In this document: in pieces, positions 1 through 7,966 of the stretch | How the letters are laid out: each line of letters starts with the position of its first letter | Numbering within the stretch: the first letter of the stretch is position 1 | Source of the DNA: Fimenecus sp051881455 | GTDB taxonomy: Bacteria; Bacillota; Clostridia; Oscillospirales; Acutalibacteraceae | Assembly: GCA_051881455.1 (NCBI GenBank) | Contig: JBJEPX010000039.1 | Location: 1 to 51,337 of the forward strand | Length of the DNA stretch: 51,337 nucleotides | Direction of reading: 5' to 3' | Notes under the pieces: model-generated | Seen by the model: only the letters and a program-made list of their open reading frames with translations | Told to the model about the DNA's origin: nothing | The model's database searches: none | Program-made: the position numbers and the translations under genes

Positions 1-141
1 ATATTTTACCATATTTTCACTCTTTGAACAGTCCATTTTTATTGTACAACTTTCACTTTTTCACTTTTCACTATTACTTATTACTTCCAAAGCCACAAAG
101 GCGAATTAAGTGAAGAGTGAATAGTGAAGAAGTAAAAAGGT

Positions 142-173
142 AAAGCCCCAAAGACTAACGCCTTTGGGGCTTT
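142..173 (-). terminator. Hairpin after the duplicated tRNA-Leu 3' end
   Basis: Two perfect 12-base arms (AAAGCCCCAAAG and CTTTGGGGCTTT) enclose an 8-base loop. Read on the minus strand the hairpin directly follows the second copy of the tRNA-Leu CCA end and is followed by a T-rich run, so it looks like a rho-independent terminator. Bases 1-141 are AT-rich and hold no gene or signal that I can recognise. Confidence 0.55.
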
Positions 174-416
174 GGTGCGAGCGATGGGACTTGAACGTAT
201 GCGGCGGCTATCGCCTTGCATACTGTTCGCTCGGCGACCCAAATTCTTACGAATTTCGGTACCCGCCTCACGCTCCTCGCTAAAAACGATTCACCGAATC
301 GTTTTCTTTACGCTCAGACCCTCTCGGGTTCAAGTCCCCGTCACTTACAAACATAAAAAAATGAGTTTACGCAAATGCGTAAACTCATTTTTTGGTGCGA
401 GCGATGGGACTTGAAC
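171..416. repeat. 26-bp direct repeat of the tRNA-Leu 3' end flanking a folded mini-element
   Basis: Positions 171-196 and 391-416 are identical over 26 bases, including the CCA end, acceptor strand and part of the T-arm of tRNA-Leu(GAG), and lie exactly 220 bp apart. Between them are hairpins at about 197-223 (GTATGC/GCATAC ends) and 282-304 (AAAACGATTC against GAATCGTTTT). A T-arm-like sequence, CGGG-TTCAAGT-CCCCG, sits at 325-340 in the opposite orientation. Duplication of a tRNA 3' end is the usual footprint of integration at a tRNA gene, but there is no integrase and the insert is far too small to be an ordinary island. It may be a deletion remnant or a small non-autonomous element. Confidence 0.6.
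356..392 (-). terminator. Terminator of tRNA-Leu
   Basis: A perfect hairpin with arms of about 16-17 bases around the loop AAAT starts immediately after the tRNA 3' end on the minus strand. The outer arms are A and T runs, so it can end transcription in either direction. It is the expected intrinsic terminator of the tRNA transcript. Confidence 0.8.
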
Positions 417-476
417 CCATACGGGATTACCACACGCCCCTCAAACGTGCGCGTCTGCCGATTCCGCCACGCTCGC
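393..476 (-). tRNA. tRNA-Leu, anticodon GAG
   Basis: The minus strand folds as a class II tRNA of 84 nt with encoded CCA. The acceptor pairs CGCTCGC at 470-476 with GCGAGCG at 397-403, and the T-arm is GGG-TTCAAGT-CCC. The anticodon stem is CACGT/GCGTG and the 7-base loop TTGAGGG gives anticodon GAG, which reads leucine CUC/CUU codons. The long variable arm fits tRNA-Leu. Its 3' 26 bases are repeated at 171-196. Confidence 0.95.
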
Positions 477-600
477 ATTTATCGGTGCCGTCTCTTGAAC
501 GGCAAGAGTTATTATATCAAAGGCGTCCTTTTGTGTCAAGTCCTTTTTTTAATTTTTTTATTTTATATTTCTGATTATGTACCGGTATTACCCGGTGTTT

Positions 601-819
601 CTAAATGGAATTCTTTTTTGGATTTCTCGTTCTGCTGATTGATGGCTTCTTCCCTTTTTCGGGAAAGCCCTGTGCGATGGTGGGAAACGCCTTTTCGGTT
701 TCGGCGGTAGGCTGAATTTCATATGTGCCGTACTTATTTACCATTTCCAGCGGCGTTTCGGGGTCATCGGGTATAGAGGTAACGGAAATTTCCAAATGCT
801 CATTTTCATTTTTATTCAT
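601..819 (-). CDS. Small acidic hypothetical protein, 72 aa
   Basis: I do not recognise a characterised family. The reading frame starts at an ATG five bases after GGGTGA, a usable ribosome binding site. The product has an acidic, proline-containing N-terminal part (the motif SIPDDPETP near residue 15) and a lysine/arginine-rich C-terminal tail. There is no signal peptide, membrane segment or cysteine, so it should be a soluble cytoplasmic peptide. It stands alone between tRNA-Leu and the terminator of the next operon. The regular composition and the ribosome binding site favour a real gene, but the short length leaves some doubt. Confidence 0.55.
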   Translation of the reverse strand: MNKNENEHLEISVTSIPDDPETPLEMVNKYGTYEIQPTAETEKAFPTIAQGFPEKGKKPSISRTRNPKKNSI

Positions 820-886
820 ATTATCACCCGATGATATTTTTTGCGGAAATTACGGCAATATACACGGTTGTACGGGCCGCGTAGCA

Positions 887-926
887 TAAAAAATCCCGCA
901 AAAGCCGATTTAAGCCTTTGCGGGGT
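887..926 (-). terminator. Terminator of the GPH transporter operon
   Basis: On the minus strand CCCGCAAA and TTTGCGGG form a GC-rich stem followed by ATTTTTT, a standard intrinsic terminator. It lies 25 bases after the end of the 951-1892 gene and closes the two-gene operon. Confidence 0.75.
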
Positions 927-950
927 TTTCAAATTGCTTTAAAGCATTAT

Positions 951-1892
951 TTATTGCGGTTCATAATGTGACGATAATCTGTAAAATCCATACAGCAGAG
1001 AGGTATCAGTTGAGGTATTGTCAACATACCAAGAGCTTCCGATTTTCACAACAATTACAGTTGCATGTGTAACGGTGTTTCCGCCCTCGGTCTTAACTTC
1101 AACCGTGAAACTCTTTGCGTCCGTGATTTCGTCAATAGTCACGCCGTACGCAGCGAGAGCCTCTTTGTTAAGCGTTGCCTTGTATTCATCGAGCTTTATC
1201 TCGTTTTCGCATTTTACAACCGAGGTAAATTTGTAATCTTCACCGTAAGCGGTCTGATATGCGCCGACAGACTTAAACTCGATTTGTTCGCCTGAATTTT
1301 CATCAAATTCATCCTCGGTACCTGTCAATGACTTCCCGTATGTCATAACATTGCTTTCAAGTGCGGTAAACATTATTTCATCGGTCATATAGTCGTCGCC
1401 GAAAACCTCTTTACGCACTTCAACGAGCTTTTCAAAGTACTTTGTGAAAACCGTACCGTAATCATCCCAGCCGTTTTCGGTAAGCTCAACATAGTAGGGA
1501 TACATTTTTTCGATGACCTGTCCCTGCAACGAGCCGTTGTCGGATTTGGTCTTTTCACCCATAAAGGACTCGTCGTTAAAGCCTTTGAGCTTCTTTGTAT
1601 CGTCGCCCGCCTTATAACCTGCCTCGCGGTAAATCACGGGGTACATATACTGCTCGCGGATAAAATTGCCGTACTTGCTGTTTTTGCTGACAAGTGCGAT
1701 CTTTAACGCGTTGTAGCCGTCACCTGTCTGAACAATAGTATCAACATATGTTCTTGCAACCTCGTCGGGATGAAAAGCGGTGTATTTCGTCTTAAAGGTG
1801 AATGTAACGATAAGCGCAAGAGCGGCGGCAACTGCAAAAAATGCAACAATTGCATAAAGCTTTAAGTTTAAGCCTTTTCCTTTTTCAGACAT
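951..1892 (-). CDS. Membrane-anchored protein of unknown function, 313 aa
   Basis: No known family is evident. A short basic N-terminus (SEKGKGLNLK) leads into one hydrophobic segment at about residues 10-30, which predicts a single anchor with the remaining 280 residues outside the membrane. The exported part is rich in acidic and aromatic residues and has no cysteine pair or recognisable catalytic motif. The start has a strong AAAGGAGGT site. The gene lies 14 bp after the upstream symporter gene and ends at a terminator, so the two are almost certainly co-transcribed. The anchored protein may serve the transporter or its substrate, but that is inference from position only. Confidence 0.7.
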   Translation of the reverse strand: MSEKGKGLNLKLYAIVAFFAVAAALALIVTFTFKTKYTAFHPDEVARTYVDTIVQTGDGYNALKIALVSKNSKYGNFIREQYMYPVIYREAGYKAGDDTKKLKGFNDESFMGEKTKSDNGSLQGQVIEKMYPYYVELTENGWDDYGTVFTKYFEKLVEVRKEVFGDDYMTDEIMFTALESNVMTYGKSLTGTEDEFDENSGEQIEFKSVGAYQTAYGEDYKFTSVVKCENEIKLDEYKATLNKEALAAYGVTIDEITDAKSFTVEVKTEGGNTVTHATVIVVKIGSSWYVDNTSTDTSLLYGFYRLSSHYEPQ

Positions 1893-1906
1893 TTTTGTTA
1901 CCTCCT

Positions 1907-3382
1907 TTATACTTGTGCTTCACCGTTTGCTGCTGCGGCTTCACGGCGATTGATAAGAGCTCTTGTTATTGCCTCTTTCTTCTCGCCCACCATATCATAG
2001 AACAGTATGGGCACGCCTTGAAGAATTACGAAAACAGCGGGTATGATTGTGTAAATCATCAGCATTTTATTGAGCGTTGCATCGGTCTGCGCCGCATAGG
2101 CGATGTTAGCGTCGGTGGACACCATATAACCCGACCATGTGTATAAAAGCCACGGACCCAAGCCCTTTGTAAAGGCGGAAGCCACTTTTGAAAACAAGCC
2201 GTAGCCCGCATATGCCAAGCCTTCCTGTCTTTTGCCTGTTTTATATTCGATTTCGTCAACACAGTCGGCAATCATAATGTTGGGAGTAACATTGGTGTTG
2301 CCGTGTTGAAGTCCGCAGAAGAAATTGAGAATTAAGAATGGAATAATGAGCCCGTCATTAAAGCCGATACCGCGGGACACAAGGAACAAAATTCCCAAAG
2401 AAGATGCGCCGTAAAGGCAGAAAAGAATAAAGGTTTGCTTTGTATTGAATTTTTTGAGCACAAGGTTAACAAGCAAAGTACCCACAGCCGTACCGATACC
2501 CATAGGCAGCAGCAAAGCAAGCTTTAAATCCTTTGAGCCTAAAAGATAAATCGCTATGTAAAGAGAGACCGTACCGTAAACGCCTCTGCCGAAACCGCAA
2601 AGCTTTGTAAGAGATACCATAAGCAGGTTTTTGTTTGTAAACACCACCTTAACAGCATCCTTTAAGCTGACCTTCTCCTGAGTAAAGGGAACGTTCTCTT
2701 TGTTGTTCACAAAGAAAATCATTGTGAAAAGGATAAGTCCCAAAGCACATACAGCGGTAGAAATAACAAGGTCAAGTCCCTGACCTTCGGCATTTTTATA
2801 CTGCTGTTCGCCCATAACCGCTTTCATAATCAAGCCGACTACGATAACTACAACCATACCGCCCGACTGACCTACGGAACGCAGGAAAGAGGCTATTGAG
2901 ATAGCGCTGGAACGCTCTGCGGGATTAGGCGAGCAAAGTGAACCGAAACAGTTTGCAGGGCTTTCCACGGCACAACTGAATGCAGTATAAAGAGAATAAA
3001 TTACAAACATCCAGATGATTGCAACGGTCTGACTGTTTGTATTGGGCGCAACGAACACAAGCATTGCAACAAGCGCCAGCGGCACCACGCCGAAGCCTAC
3101 CCAAGGCTTAACCTTGCCGAATTTTGTTCGGGTATTATCAACAAGATAACCGATAACGAGCTCACAAACAGCGCCTATGAAGCCTGCAACAAGGAACACC
3201 GTGGAAATCACATTTCCCATGGTGTCTGCATCGAAGCCCTTTCCCTTAAAGGCAAAATCGGCAAAAAAGGTTGCGGTATAATCAGGCATCCAGCCGGTCA
3301 TTAAAGCAACGCCGAAAAGACCGATGCCGAAGGTGATTATTTCCGACTTTCGCATATACTTTTCAGTAGATTTATCAGACAT
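1907..3382 (-). CDS. GPH-family (MelB-like) cation:sugar symporter, 491 aa
   Basis: This is a polytopic transporter of the major facilitator superfamily, glycoside-pentoside-hexuronide:cation symporter group, which moves sugars or glycosides with Na+ or H+. The product has about twelve hydrophobic segments. The loop after the second segment carries the family-type motif DNTRTKFGKVKPW (cf. the D-x-T-x-x-x-GK-x-RPW pattern of MelB-like proteins). I place the start at the ATG at 3382, about 9 bases after TAGGGTG. A GTG four codons upstream is in frame but overlaps that site. Downstream and in the same operon is the anchored protein at 951-1892. The substrate cannot be read from sequence. Confidence 0.85.
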   Translation of the reverse strand: MSDKSTEKYMRKSEIITFGIGLFGVALMTGWMPDYTATFFADFAFKGKGFDADTMGNVISTVFLVAGFIGAVCELVIGYLVDNTRTKFGKVKPWVGFGVVPLALVAMLVFVAPNTNSQTVAIIWMFVIYSLYTAFSCAVESPANCFGSLCSPNPAERSSAISIASFLRSVGQSGGMVVVIVVGLIMKAVMGEQQYKNAEGQGLDLVISTAVCALGLILFTMIFFVNNKENVPFTQEKVSLKDAVKVVFTNKNLLMVSLTKLCGFGRGVYGTVSLYIAIYLLGSKDLKLALLLPMGIGTAVGTLLVNLVLKKFNTKQTFILFCLYGASSLGILFLVSRGIGFNDGLIIPFLILNFFCGLQHGNTNVTPNIMIADCVDEIEYKTGKRQEGLAYAGYGLFSKVASAFTKGLGPWLLYTWSGYMVSTDANIAYAAQTDATLNKMLMIYTIIPAVFVILQGVPILFYDMVGEKKEAITRALINRREAAAANGEAQV

Positions 3383-3414
3383 GAAAAGCAACACCCTAAA
3401 TTATATAGCAATTA

Positions 3415-3444
3415 ATTATACTATTATTTAATTTGGATTTTCAA
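3415..3444 (-). promoter_or_regulatory. Candidate sigma-70-type promoter of the GPH operon
   Basis: On the minus strand TTGAAA (3444-3439) and TATAAT (3420-3415) are separated by 18 bases and lie just upstream of the symporter start. A second TATAAT occurs at 3405-3400, so the exact start of transcription is uncertain. Confidence 0.5.
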
Positions 3445-3464
3445 GCCGTATTTTTCAACAATAT

Positions 3465-4190
3465 TCAGAGTAAAGTTTGGGTATAAATATAGATTACGGG
3501 TATTAAAAGAGCGGGCAAAAGATTACCGACACGGATTTTTTTGCCGAAGGTAATGTTAATACCAACGCAGAAAATCAAAGCCGAGCCTATGTATGAAAGA
3601 CTGCCTACAATTTCATTGCTTATAAAGCTTCCCGCGAAGTGTGCCGCAACAGTTAACGCCCCCTCATAAACGAACACCGCAAGGGCGGAAAAGACAGCAC
3701 CCGCACCGTATGACGAGGCGAGAATAATAACAACAACGAAGTCCAGAACAGATTTTGCCGCAAGCATTGAAAAGTCACCGGACAGTCCATCCTCAATTGA
3801 ACCGACTATCGCCATGGCACCTATACAAATGATAAGTGAGCTGTTTACGAAGCCCTCCGCAAAACGGCTGTCGTTTTCACGGGAAAAGGTCTTTTTAAGC
3901 CGTTCGCCCAAAAAGTCCATTCCTTTCTCAATATCAATCAACTCGCCGAAGAATCCGCCTATGACAAGGGAAAAAATCAAAAGCATTGCACCCTGCGTTT
4001 CGATTTTTCCGTCCTTAACTATGAGCATACCCTCCAAGGTTCCTGCAACACCTATAAATATTGTTGCAACACCGCAAGCCGCCATAAGCGTTTTTCTGAT
4101 ATTTTCTTTCAGTCCCTTGCGAAGAAGAATTCCGATTATCCCGCCCAAAATTACGGCGGCTGTATTTATAATTGTTCCTATACCGAACAT
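3465..4190 (-). CDS. DUF554 family membrane protein, 241 aa
   Basis: The N-terminus (MFGIGTIINTAAVILGGIIGILL) and the glycine-rich hydrophobic segments through the protein are characteristic of the DUF554 (YdfK/YqgA-like) inner-membrane family, whose biochemical role is unknown. About seven hydrophobic segments are visible and the 241-residue length is normal for the family. The upstream XRE-type gene at 4222-5148 is on the same strand with a 31-bp gap, so the two may be co-transcribed. The predicted ribosome binding site (a GGGGGC stretch before the ATG) is weak. Confidence 0.85.
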   Translation of the reverse strand: MFGIGTIINTAAVILGGIIGILLRKGLKENIRKTLMAACGVATIFIGVAGTLEGMLIVKDGKIETQGAMLLIFSLVIGGFFGELIDIEKGMDFLGERLKKTFSRENDSRFAEGFVNSSLIICIGAMAIVGSIEDGLSGDFSMLAAKSVLDFVVVIILASSYGAGAVFSALAVFVYEGALTVAAHFAGSFISNEIVGSLSYIGSALIFCVGINITFGKKIRVGNLLPALLIPVIYIYTQTLL

Positions 4191-4221
4191 AAAAAGCCCC
4201 CGAAAATGAATTGAATTTGTA

Positions 4222-5148
4222 TTACCCGAAAAGTCTTACTGCTTCAAACACGCAGGGAGTAAGCATTGCGCACAGGGGCAAAACCGTGAGCCACAGCGGT
4301 CTGAGCTTCGGGAGTTTTTTATCGAGAATAATCACGGAGGCACAAACCGCAATAAGAAGTACGCCCGAAACAACAGCCTCTGCAATCAAAATTTCCGAAA
4401 AGCTTTTTTCGATTATTACCTTGCATATAATGTTAACGGCACTTGATATTACTGCAAGTCCGCACAAGAGAGCAAAATTCAGTGTTTGCTTTTTGTCTTT
4501 TGTCAATGCCACAGTATAAAGCAGACAGGCACAGAACAAAGATAAAATCACAAGAGTGGCAACGCCCGCCGCCGCTGTAAGAAGATAAGAGGTACCGAAA
4601 AGGTTAGCCTCGTCAGTCGCTCTCGCTAAAAAATATGCTGAAATCGGAGAAAGAAAAGCCGCCGCTTTCCATGAAAGGTAGGGATAAACATAATCGTATT
4701 TTCTCACCTCTTTTGTGAAAGAGGTTTTCCTGTTTATATAAGATGTGAGATAAACTCCCGAAAAAGCGATAATAATTGTTCGGCATACCGATGAAATATA
4801 GCCGAAAAGCTCCGTTACTTCAAAATTCATCGCCGTTGCGACGGTCAGCGGAGCGGAAATCACCGCGGACAAAACCGAAAATGCGACAAACCATATAACG
4901 GACACCTTGAAAAAGTACAAAAAAGGTTTTTTCGGAGTATATCTTAATTCCTTTGCATTGGGATCAAAGGTGAAATAATCCTCGGGCAGAGAATATTCTC
5001 CTGTTATTTTTTCCGCGATTTCAGGGGGCACCTCATTTAATTCTTCAAGTTTTGAAAGCTCCTCCTCGCTCATATTAAGCTTTTCGGCAAGCTCGCTTCT
5101 CCATAACCCTTTTTCCGCTCTGAACTGTTCAAGTGTTTTCTTTGCCAT
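4222..5148 (-). CDS. XRE-type helix-turn-helix protein with membrane domain, 308 aa
   Basis: Residues 1 to about 60 resemble a helix-turn-helix of the XRE/Cro type (TLEQFRAEKGLWRSELAEKL, then SEEELSKLEELN), followed by a link with FTFDPNAKELRYTPKK. From about residue 75 on there are six to eight hydrophobic segments to the C-terminus. A DNA-binding-like head fused to a polytopic membrane domain suggests a membrane-tethered regulator or sensor. Alternatively the head may be a protein-protein interaction fold. The start has a GGAGGG site. It is divergent from the 5361 operon across 212 bp, a suitable place for its operator. Target and signal are unknown. Confidence 0.7.
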   Translation of the reverse strand: MAKKTLEQFRAEKGLWRSELAEKLNMSEEELSKLEELNEVPPEIAEKITGEYSLPEDYFTFDPNAKELRYTPKKPFLYFFKVSVIWFVAFSVLSAVISAPLTVATAMNFEVTELFGYISSVCRTIIIAFSGVYLTSYINRKTSFTKEVRKYDYVYPYLSWKAAAFLSPISAYFLARATDEANLFGTSYLLTAAAGVATLVILSLFCACLLYTVALTKDKKQTLNFALLCGLAVISSAVNIICKVIIEKSFSEILIAEAVVSGVLLIAVCASVIILDKKLPKLRPLWLTVLPLCAMLTPCVFEAVRLFG

Positions 5149-5302
5149 ATTACCCTCCGAAAACTGATGTATTTATTGAAATTATACCATTATTCCCGAC
5201 TTATGTAAATAAAAAAGGCTTTCGCAACCGAAATGTAAACCGAAATGTATGGAAAGAATTCTGCGCAACCGTTAAAATAAAGGTGTCAAGGCAAAAAAAT
5301 AA

Positions 5303-5331
5303 TTGCTATGGCAAAATAATCCTGTTATAAT
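5303..5331 (+). promoter_or_regulatory. Promoter of the HAAS protein / acyltransferase operon
   Basis: TTGCTA at 5303-5308 and a perfect TATAAT at 5326-5331 are separated by 17 bases, placing the transcript start about 20-25 bases before the GGGAGG ribosome binding site of the 5361 gene. Confidence 0.7.
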
Positions 5332-5360
5332 ATTATCAGTAAAAAACAGGGAGGAACATT

Positions 5361-6170
5361 ATGAAGGATTTTATTGAATACATTGAGAGCTCCTGTTCGG
5401 GTATAACCGATACACCGACGCTTTACCGTTACAAGAAGAAAATTCTTGACGAAATTACAGAGCGCGCAAATGAAATTACCCACAGCGGACTTAAAGACGA
5501 GGCCGTGCTTTGCGACCTTATTAAGGACGAATATCCCGATTTGCAGGAGGGCTATAAGAAATTTGCCGAGGAGGAAAGGCTCAAAAAACGGGCGTCTTTA
5601 ATGAGAAAGCTCATAGCCGTAGGTTCTGTTGCGTTTCTTGCCCTTCTCTTTTTTATGTATTTCGCTGTAAGCTTTACCACACACCGTTGGGACATTACAT
5701 GGCTTATGATTGTAGGCGGAATTTTCGCCCTTGTAATTTATCTTTTAAGCTTCGGCATAAAACGCCTTTGCAAAATGCGCAGAGTTTTCCACCCCATTGC
5801 CAGAATACTTATTGCAATAAGCATTATGATGGTAACGGTTTTTGTTTTCCTTTTCTGCCTTATGATTGTTCCTATGCGGTCGCCGTGGACTGTTATCCCC
5901 TGCGGTATAATTGCAATGTTTATTGCTGACGCTGTTTTCGCGGCGGTCACAAGACAAAAGCTTGCGATTATTAACTATCTGCTTTATATTCCCGCGTCGG
6001 CGGCGATGCTTTATGTAGTTTTGGGTGCGCAGGGCGTGGTGCCTTGGACTCCGGGCTGGCTTATAGTGATTTTGGGAGTTGTTGCCGATTTTGCCGTTAT
6101 GGCGGGAGTGATCATCAATAATTCAAGATATGTTTACAAGCAGGAGGATGACGAATGGAACGAAGATTAA
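5361..6170 (+). CDS. Membrane protein with N-terminal HAAS-like domain, 269 aa
   Basis: Residues 1 to about 75 are a charged helical region (TLYRYKKKILDEITERANEI, then DLIKDEYPDLQEGYKKF) like the HAAS/DUF1700 domain that often precedes membrane domains in Firmicutes proteins made under PadR-like control. The rest has about six hydrophobic segments. The start has GGGAGG at good spacing and a clear promoter upstream. The gene overlaps the next one by 16 bp, so translation is coupled. Its role is unknown. The pairing suggests it may work with the acyltransferase-like protein, perhaps on a lipid or cell-surface product, which is inference. Confidence 0.7.
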   Translation: MKDFIEYIESSCSGITDTPTLYRYKKKILDEITERANEITHSGLKDEAVLCDLIKDEYPDLQEGYKKFAEEERLKKRASLMRKLIAVGSVAFLALLFFMYFAVSFTTHRWDITWLMIVGGIFALVIYLLSFGIKRLCKMRRVFHPIARILIAISIMMVTVFVFLFCLMIVPMRSPWTVIPCGIIAMFIADAVFAAVTRQKLAIINYLLYIPASAAMLYVVLGAQGVVPWTPGWLIVILGVVADFAVMAGVIINNSRYVYKQEDDEWNED

Positions 6171-7432
6171 ATGCCGAATTATGGGATAAAATGCACTATC
6201 TTTTCCGTGACTTTAACGACCGTATGGTGCATGTTGAGCTTAAATACGACTATGAAATTGATATTGAAGCGTTAAAAACCGTACTCATCTGCTTTTTTGA
6301 AAAAGCACCTGTTTTGCACTCCTGTTTTGTTGATAATCATGTCAGCACCCATTGGGAGGTAAAGCCCTATCATATAGACGATGTGCTTACTGTGGCATAT
6401 CCCGAAGATGTTGATGAAGCGGTTAACGATTTCCTCACACAGTATATTCCCCCCGATGCGGATATTCAGATGCGTGTTGCCGTTTTCTTTAAGGACGGAA
6501 AGTCAACACTGTGCATTGTGGAAAATCATATGTGTATGGACGGCGGCGACCTTAAATATTTCATTAAAGCGTTGTGCAAAAATTACAGCGATTATGTGGA
6601 GAAGAAAGTAAGTCCCGTTGATTTGCGCACAGGCTCCCGCTCTTATGAAGAGGTTTATTCCGGTTTTTCAAAAACGGAAGCAAGAATGGCTAAAAACCTT
6701 TATAAAAATGTTAACTCAAAGGACGACCACGCTTTCCCGTTAACTCCCGACAATATCCGTGACAAGTCCTTTATTGCAAGGCGGAAAATTGACGCGGAGC
6801 GCTTCATGAAGCTGCGTGCGGCAGGCAAAAAGCACTCGGCAACGGTTAACGATATGCTCGTTGCGGCATATTTTTACAGCCTTTATGAGCTGGCGGACTA
6901 CAATGTTTATGACAGCGTTTCGATTTCCTGCGCCATTGACCTGCGCCGCCATATGGACGATGTGAGCGACACGGGAATTACAAATCACACCGCGTGGATG
7001 CAGTGCCGTGTTCCCGAAAGAGGCAAGGATATTTTTGAAACGCTGAAATACACGGTGCGCAGTTCAAACAAATTCAAAAAAGACAAATTTATGGGGCTTT
7101 ACGGCTTGCCTCTTTTGAAATTGGGCTACAATATTCTTCCCCACACCGCCTCGGAGGAAATTATCAAAATCGGCTATTCCAACCCCTTGATTGCAATGAG
7201 CAACATAGGTATTCTTGAAGCCGACAAGCTCGCCCTTGCAGGCAACGAGCCTACCGACGGATTTATGTCCGGCGCGGTAAAATATAAGCCTTATGTGCTT
7301 TTGTCCGCTACCTCGTTCAGAAATGTTCTCACACTCTCAATGTGCGTAAGAGGCAACGAGGAGGACGAAAAAACGGTTGAAAAATTCTTTGACCTTATGG
7401 AAAAGAACATCGACACACTTATAAACGGATAA
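6155..7432 (+). CDS. Condensation/acyltransferase-like protein, 425 aa
   Basis: The fold and motifs match the condensation-domain / alcohol acetyltransferase superfamily, whose members join an acyl thioester to an alcohol or amine. The active-site motif HHxxxDG appears as NHMCMDG at residues 124-130: the second histidine (125) and Asp129-Gly130 are kept, but the first histidine is Asn. SNIGILEADKL near residue 350 corresponds to a conserved block near the end of this fold. There is no signal peptide or carrier domain, so it is stand-alone and cytoplasmic. AGGAGG inside the preceding gene serves as its ribosome binding site. Its substrate cannot be predicted, and it is not part of a visible peptide-synthetase cluster. 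Confidence 0.75.
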   Translation: MERRLNAELWDKMHYLFRDFNDRMVHVELKYDYEIDIEALKTVLICFFEKAPVLHSCFVDNHVSTHWEVKPYHIDDVLTVAYPEDVDEAVNDFLTQYIPPDADIQMRVAVFFKDGKSTLCIVENHMCMDGGDLKYFIKALCKNYSDYVEKKVSPVDLRTGSRSYEEVYSGFSKTEARMAKNLYKNVNSKDDHAFPLTPDNIRDKSFIARRKIDAERFMKLRAAGKKHSATVNDMLVAAYFYSLYELADYNVYDSVSISCAIDLRRHMDDVSDTGITNHTAWMQCRVPERGKDIFETLKYTVRSSNKFKKDKFMGLYGLPLLKLGYNILPHTASEEIIKIGYSNPLIAMSNIGILEADKLALAGNEPTDGFMSGAVKYKPYVLLSATSFRNVLTLSMCVRGNEEDEKTVEKFFDLMEKNIDTLING

Positions 7433-7917
7433 AAAGTATGGTGCACAACTTTGTTGCACCGTGGAATAAACGCCTTTGTAACAGACAGGTAGGGCGGGGG
7501 CTTGCCCCCGCCGTTTTTTGCTGTATTTGTAGGGTGCGACGACCCGGCGCACCAAAAAACAAATGAATAATGAATGATATATAATGAAAATTGAAGGATT
7601 GATATACGGTATTGCTTGTAGGGGACGATGAGTCTCACTGCGGTTCGGTCACGGCTCGGCTCTGACAATCCACCGGATTGTCATTCACTACCTCGCCGCC
7701 GCTTCGCTACCCTCATCGTCCCGTAAATTTTTGTGATAAAATTGCGGCGGGGCGCGGGTGTCTGGCGGACACTTCTGCGAATGAAATGAGCAGAAGCGCT
7801 GTCTGAGCCGGCAGGCGAGTAATGCAAGCTCCCGCCCTACCCTGTTGGATTTAGCACTCTGCTTTGCTCAAATATTTACTTATACTGTAATTTGTGATAA
7901 AATTTCTAAAAAAAGAC
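7433..7917. repeat. Repeat-rich intergenic region
   Basis: No gene is supportable here. It holds a hairpin GGTGCA/TGCACC at 7440-7460, a GGTAGGGCGGGGGC/GCCCCCGCC hairpin at about 7485-7512, an element at 7618-7727 bounded by GGGGACGATGAG and CTCATCGTCCC, and a long copy of the GC-rich palindromic repeat at 7744-7842. An open frame on the minus strand crossing 7291-7668 is made of these repeats and the back of the acyltransferase gene, so I do not call it. Confidence 0.7.
7744..7842. repeat. GC-rich palindromic repeat, long form, copy A
   Basis: This copy contains the family's inner block (GGGTGTC, GGACAC, CTGCGAATGAAATGAGCAG, GCCGGCAGGCGAG) and ends with CCCGCCCTACC. The left arm is degenerate. 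The same block recurs at 8755-8844, 41393-41494 and 43537-43635. It is non-coding with strong internal stems. Confidence 0.8.
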
Positions 7918-7948
7918 TTGACTGTAAACAGGGTTTATACTGTATAAA
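7918..7948 (+). promoter_or_regulatory. MerR-type promoter with 19-bp spacer and operator palindrome
   Basis: TTGACT at 7918-7923 and TATAAA at 7943-7948 are 19 bases apart, the over-long spacing typical of promoters activated by DNA-distorting MerR proteins. Inside the spacer is the palindrome TAAAC-AGG-GTTTA (7925-7937). The downstream gene is itself MerR-like, so autoregulation is the simplest reading. Confidence 0.75.
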
Positions 7949-7966
7949 GGGTACGGAGGTGGTCAA

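Noticed and set aside
171..345. A second, broken tRNA-Leu gene
   Set aside because: Only the 3' 26 bases match; the rest is unrelated hairpin sequence without an anticodon arm, so I treat it as a duplicated site and not a pseudogene.
7291..7668. Minus-strand open frame of about 125 codons
   Set aside because: It is made of the complement of the acyltransferase gene and intergenic repeats, has no ribosome site and a composition unlike neighbours.
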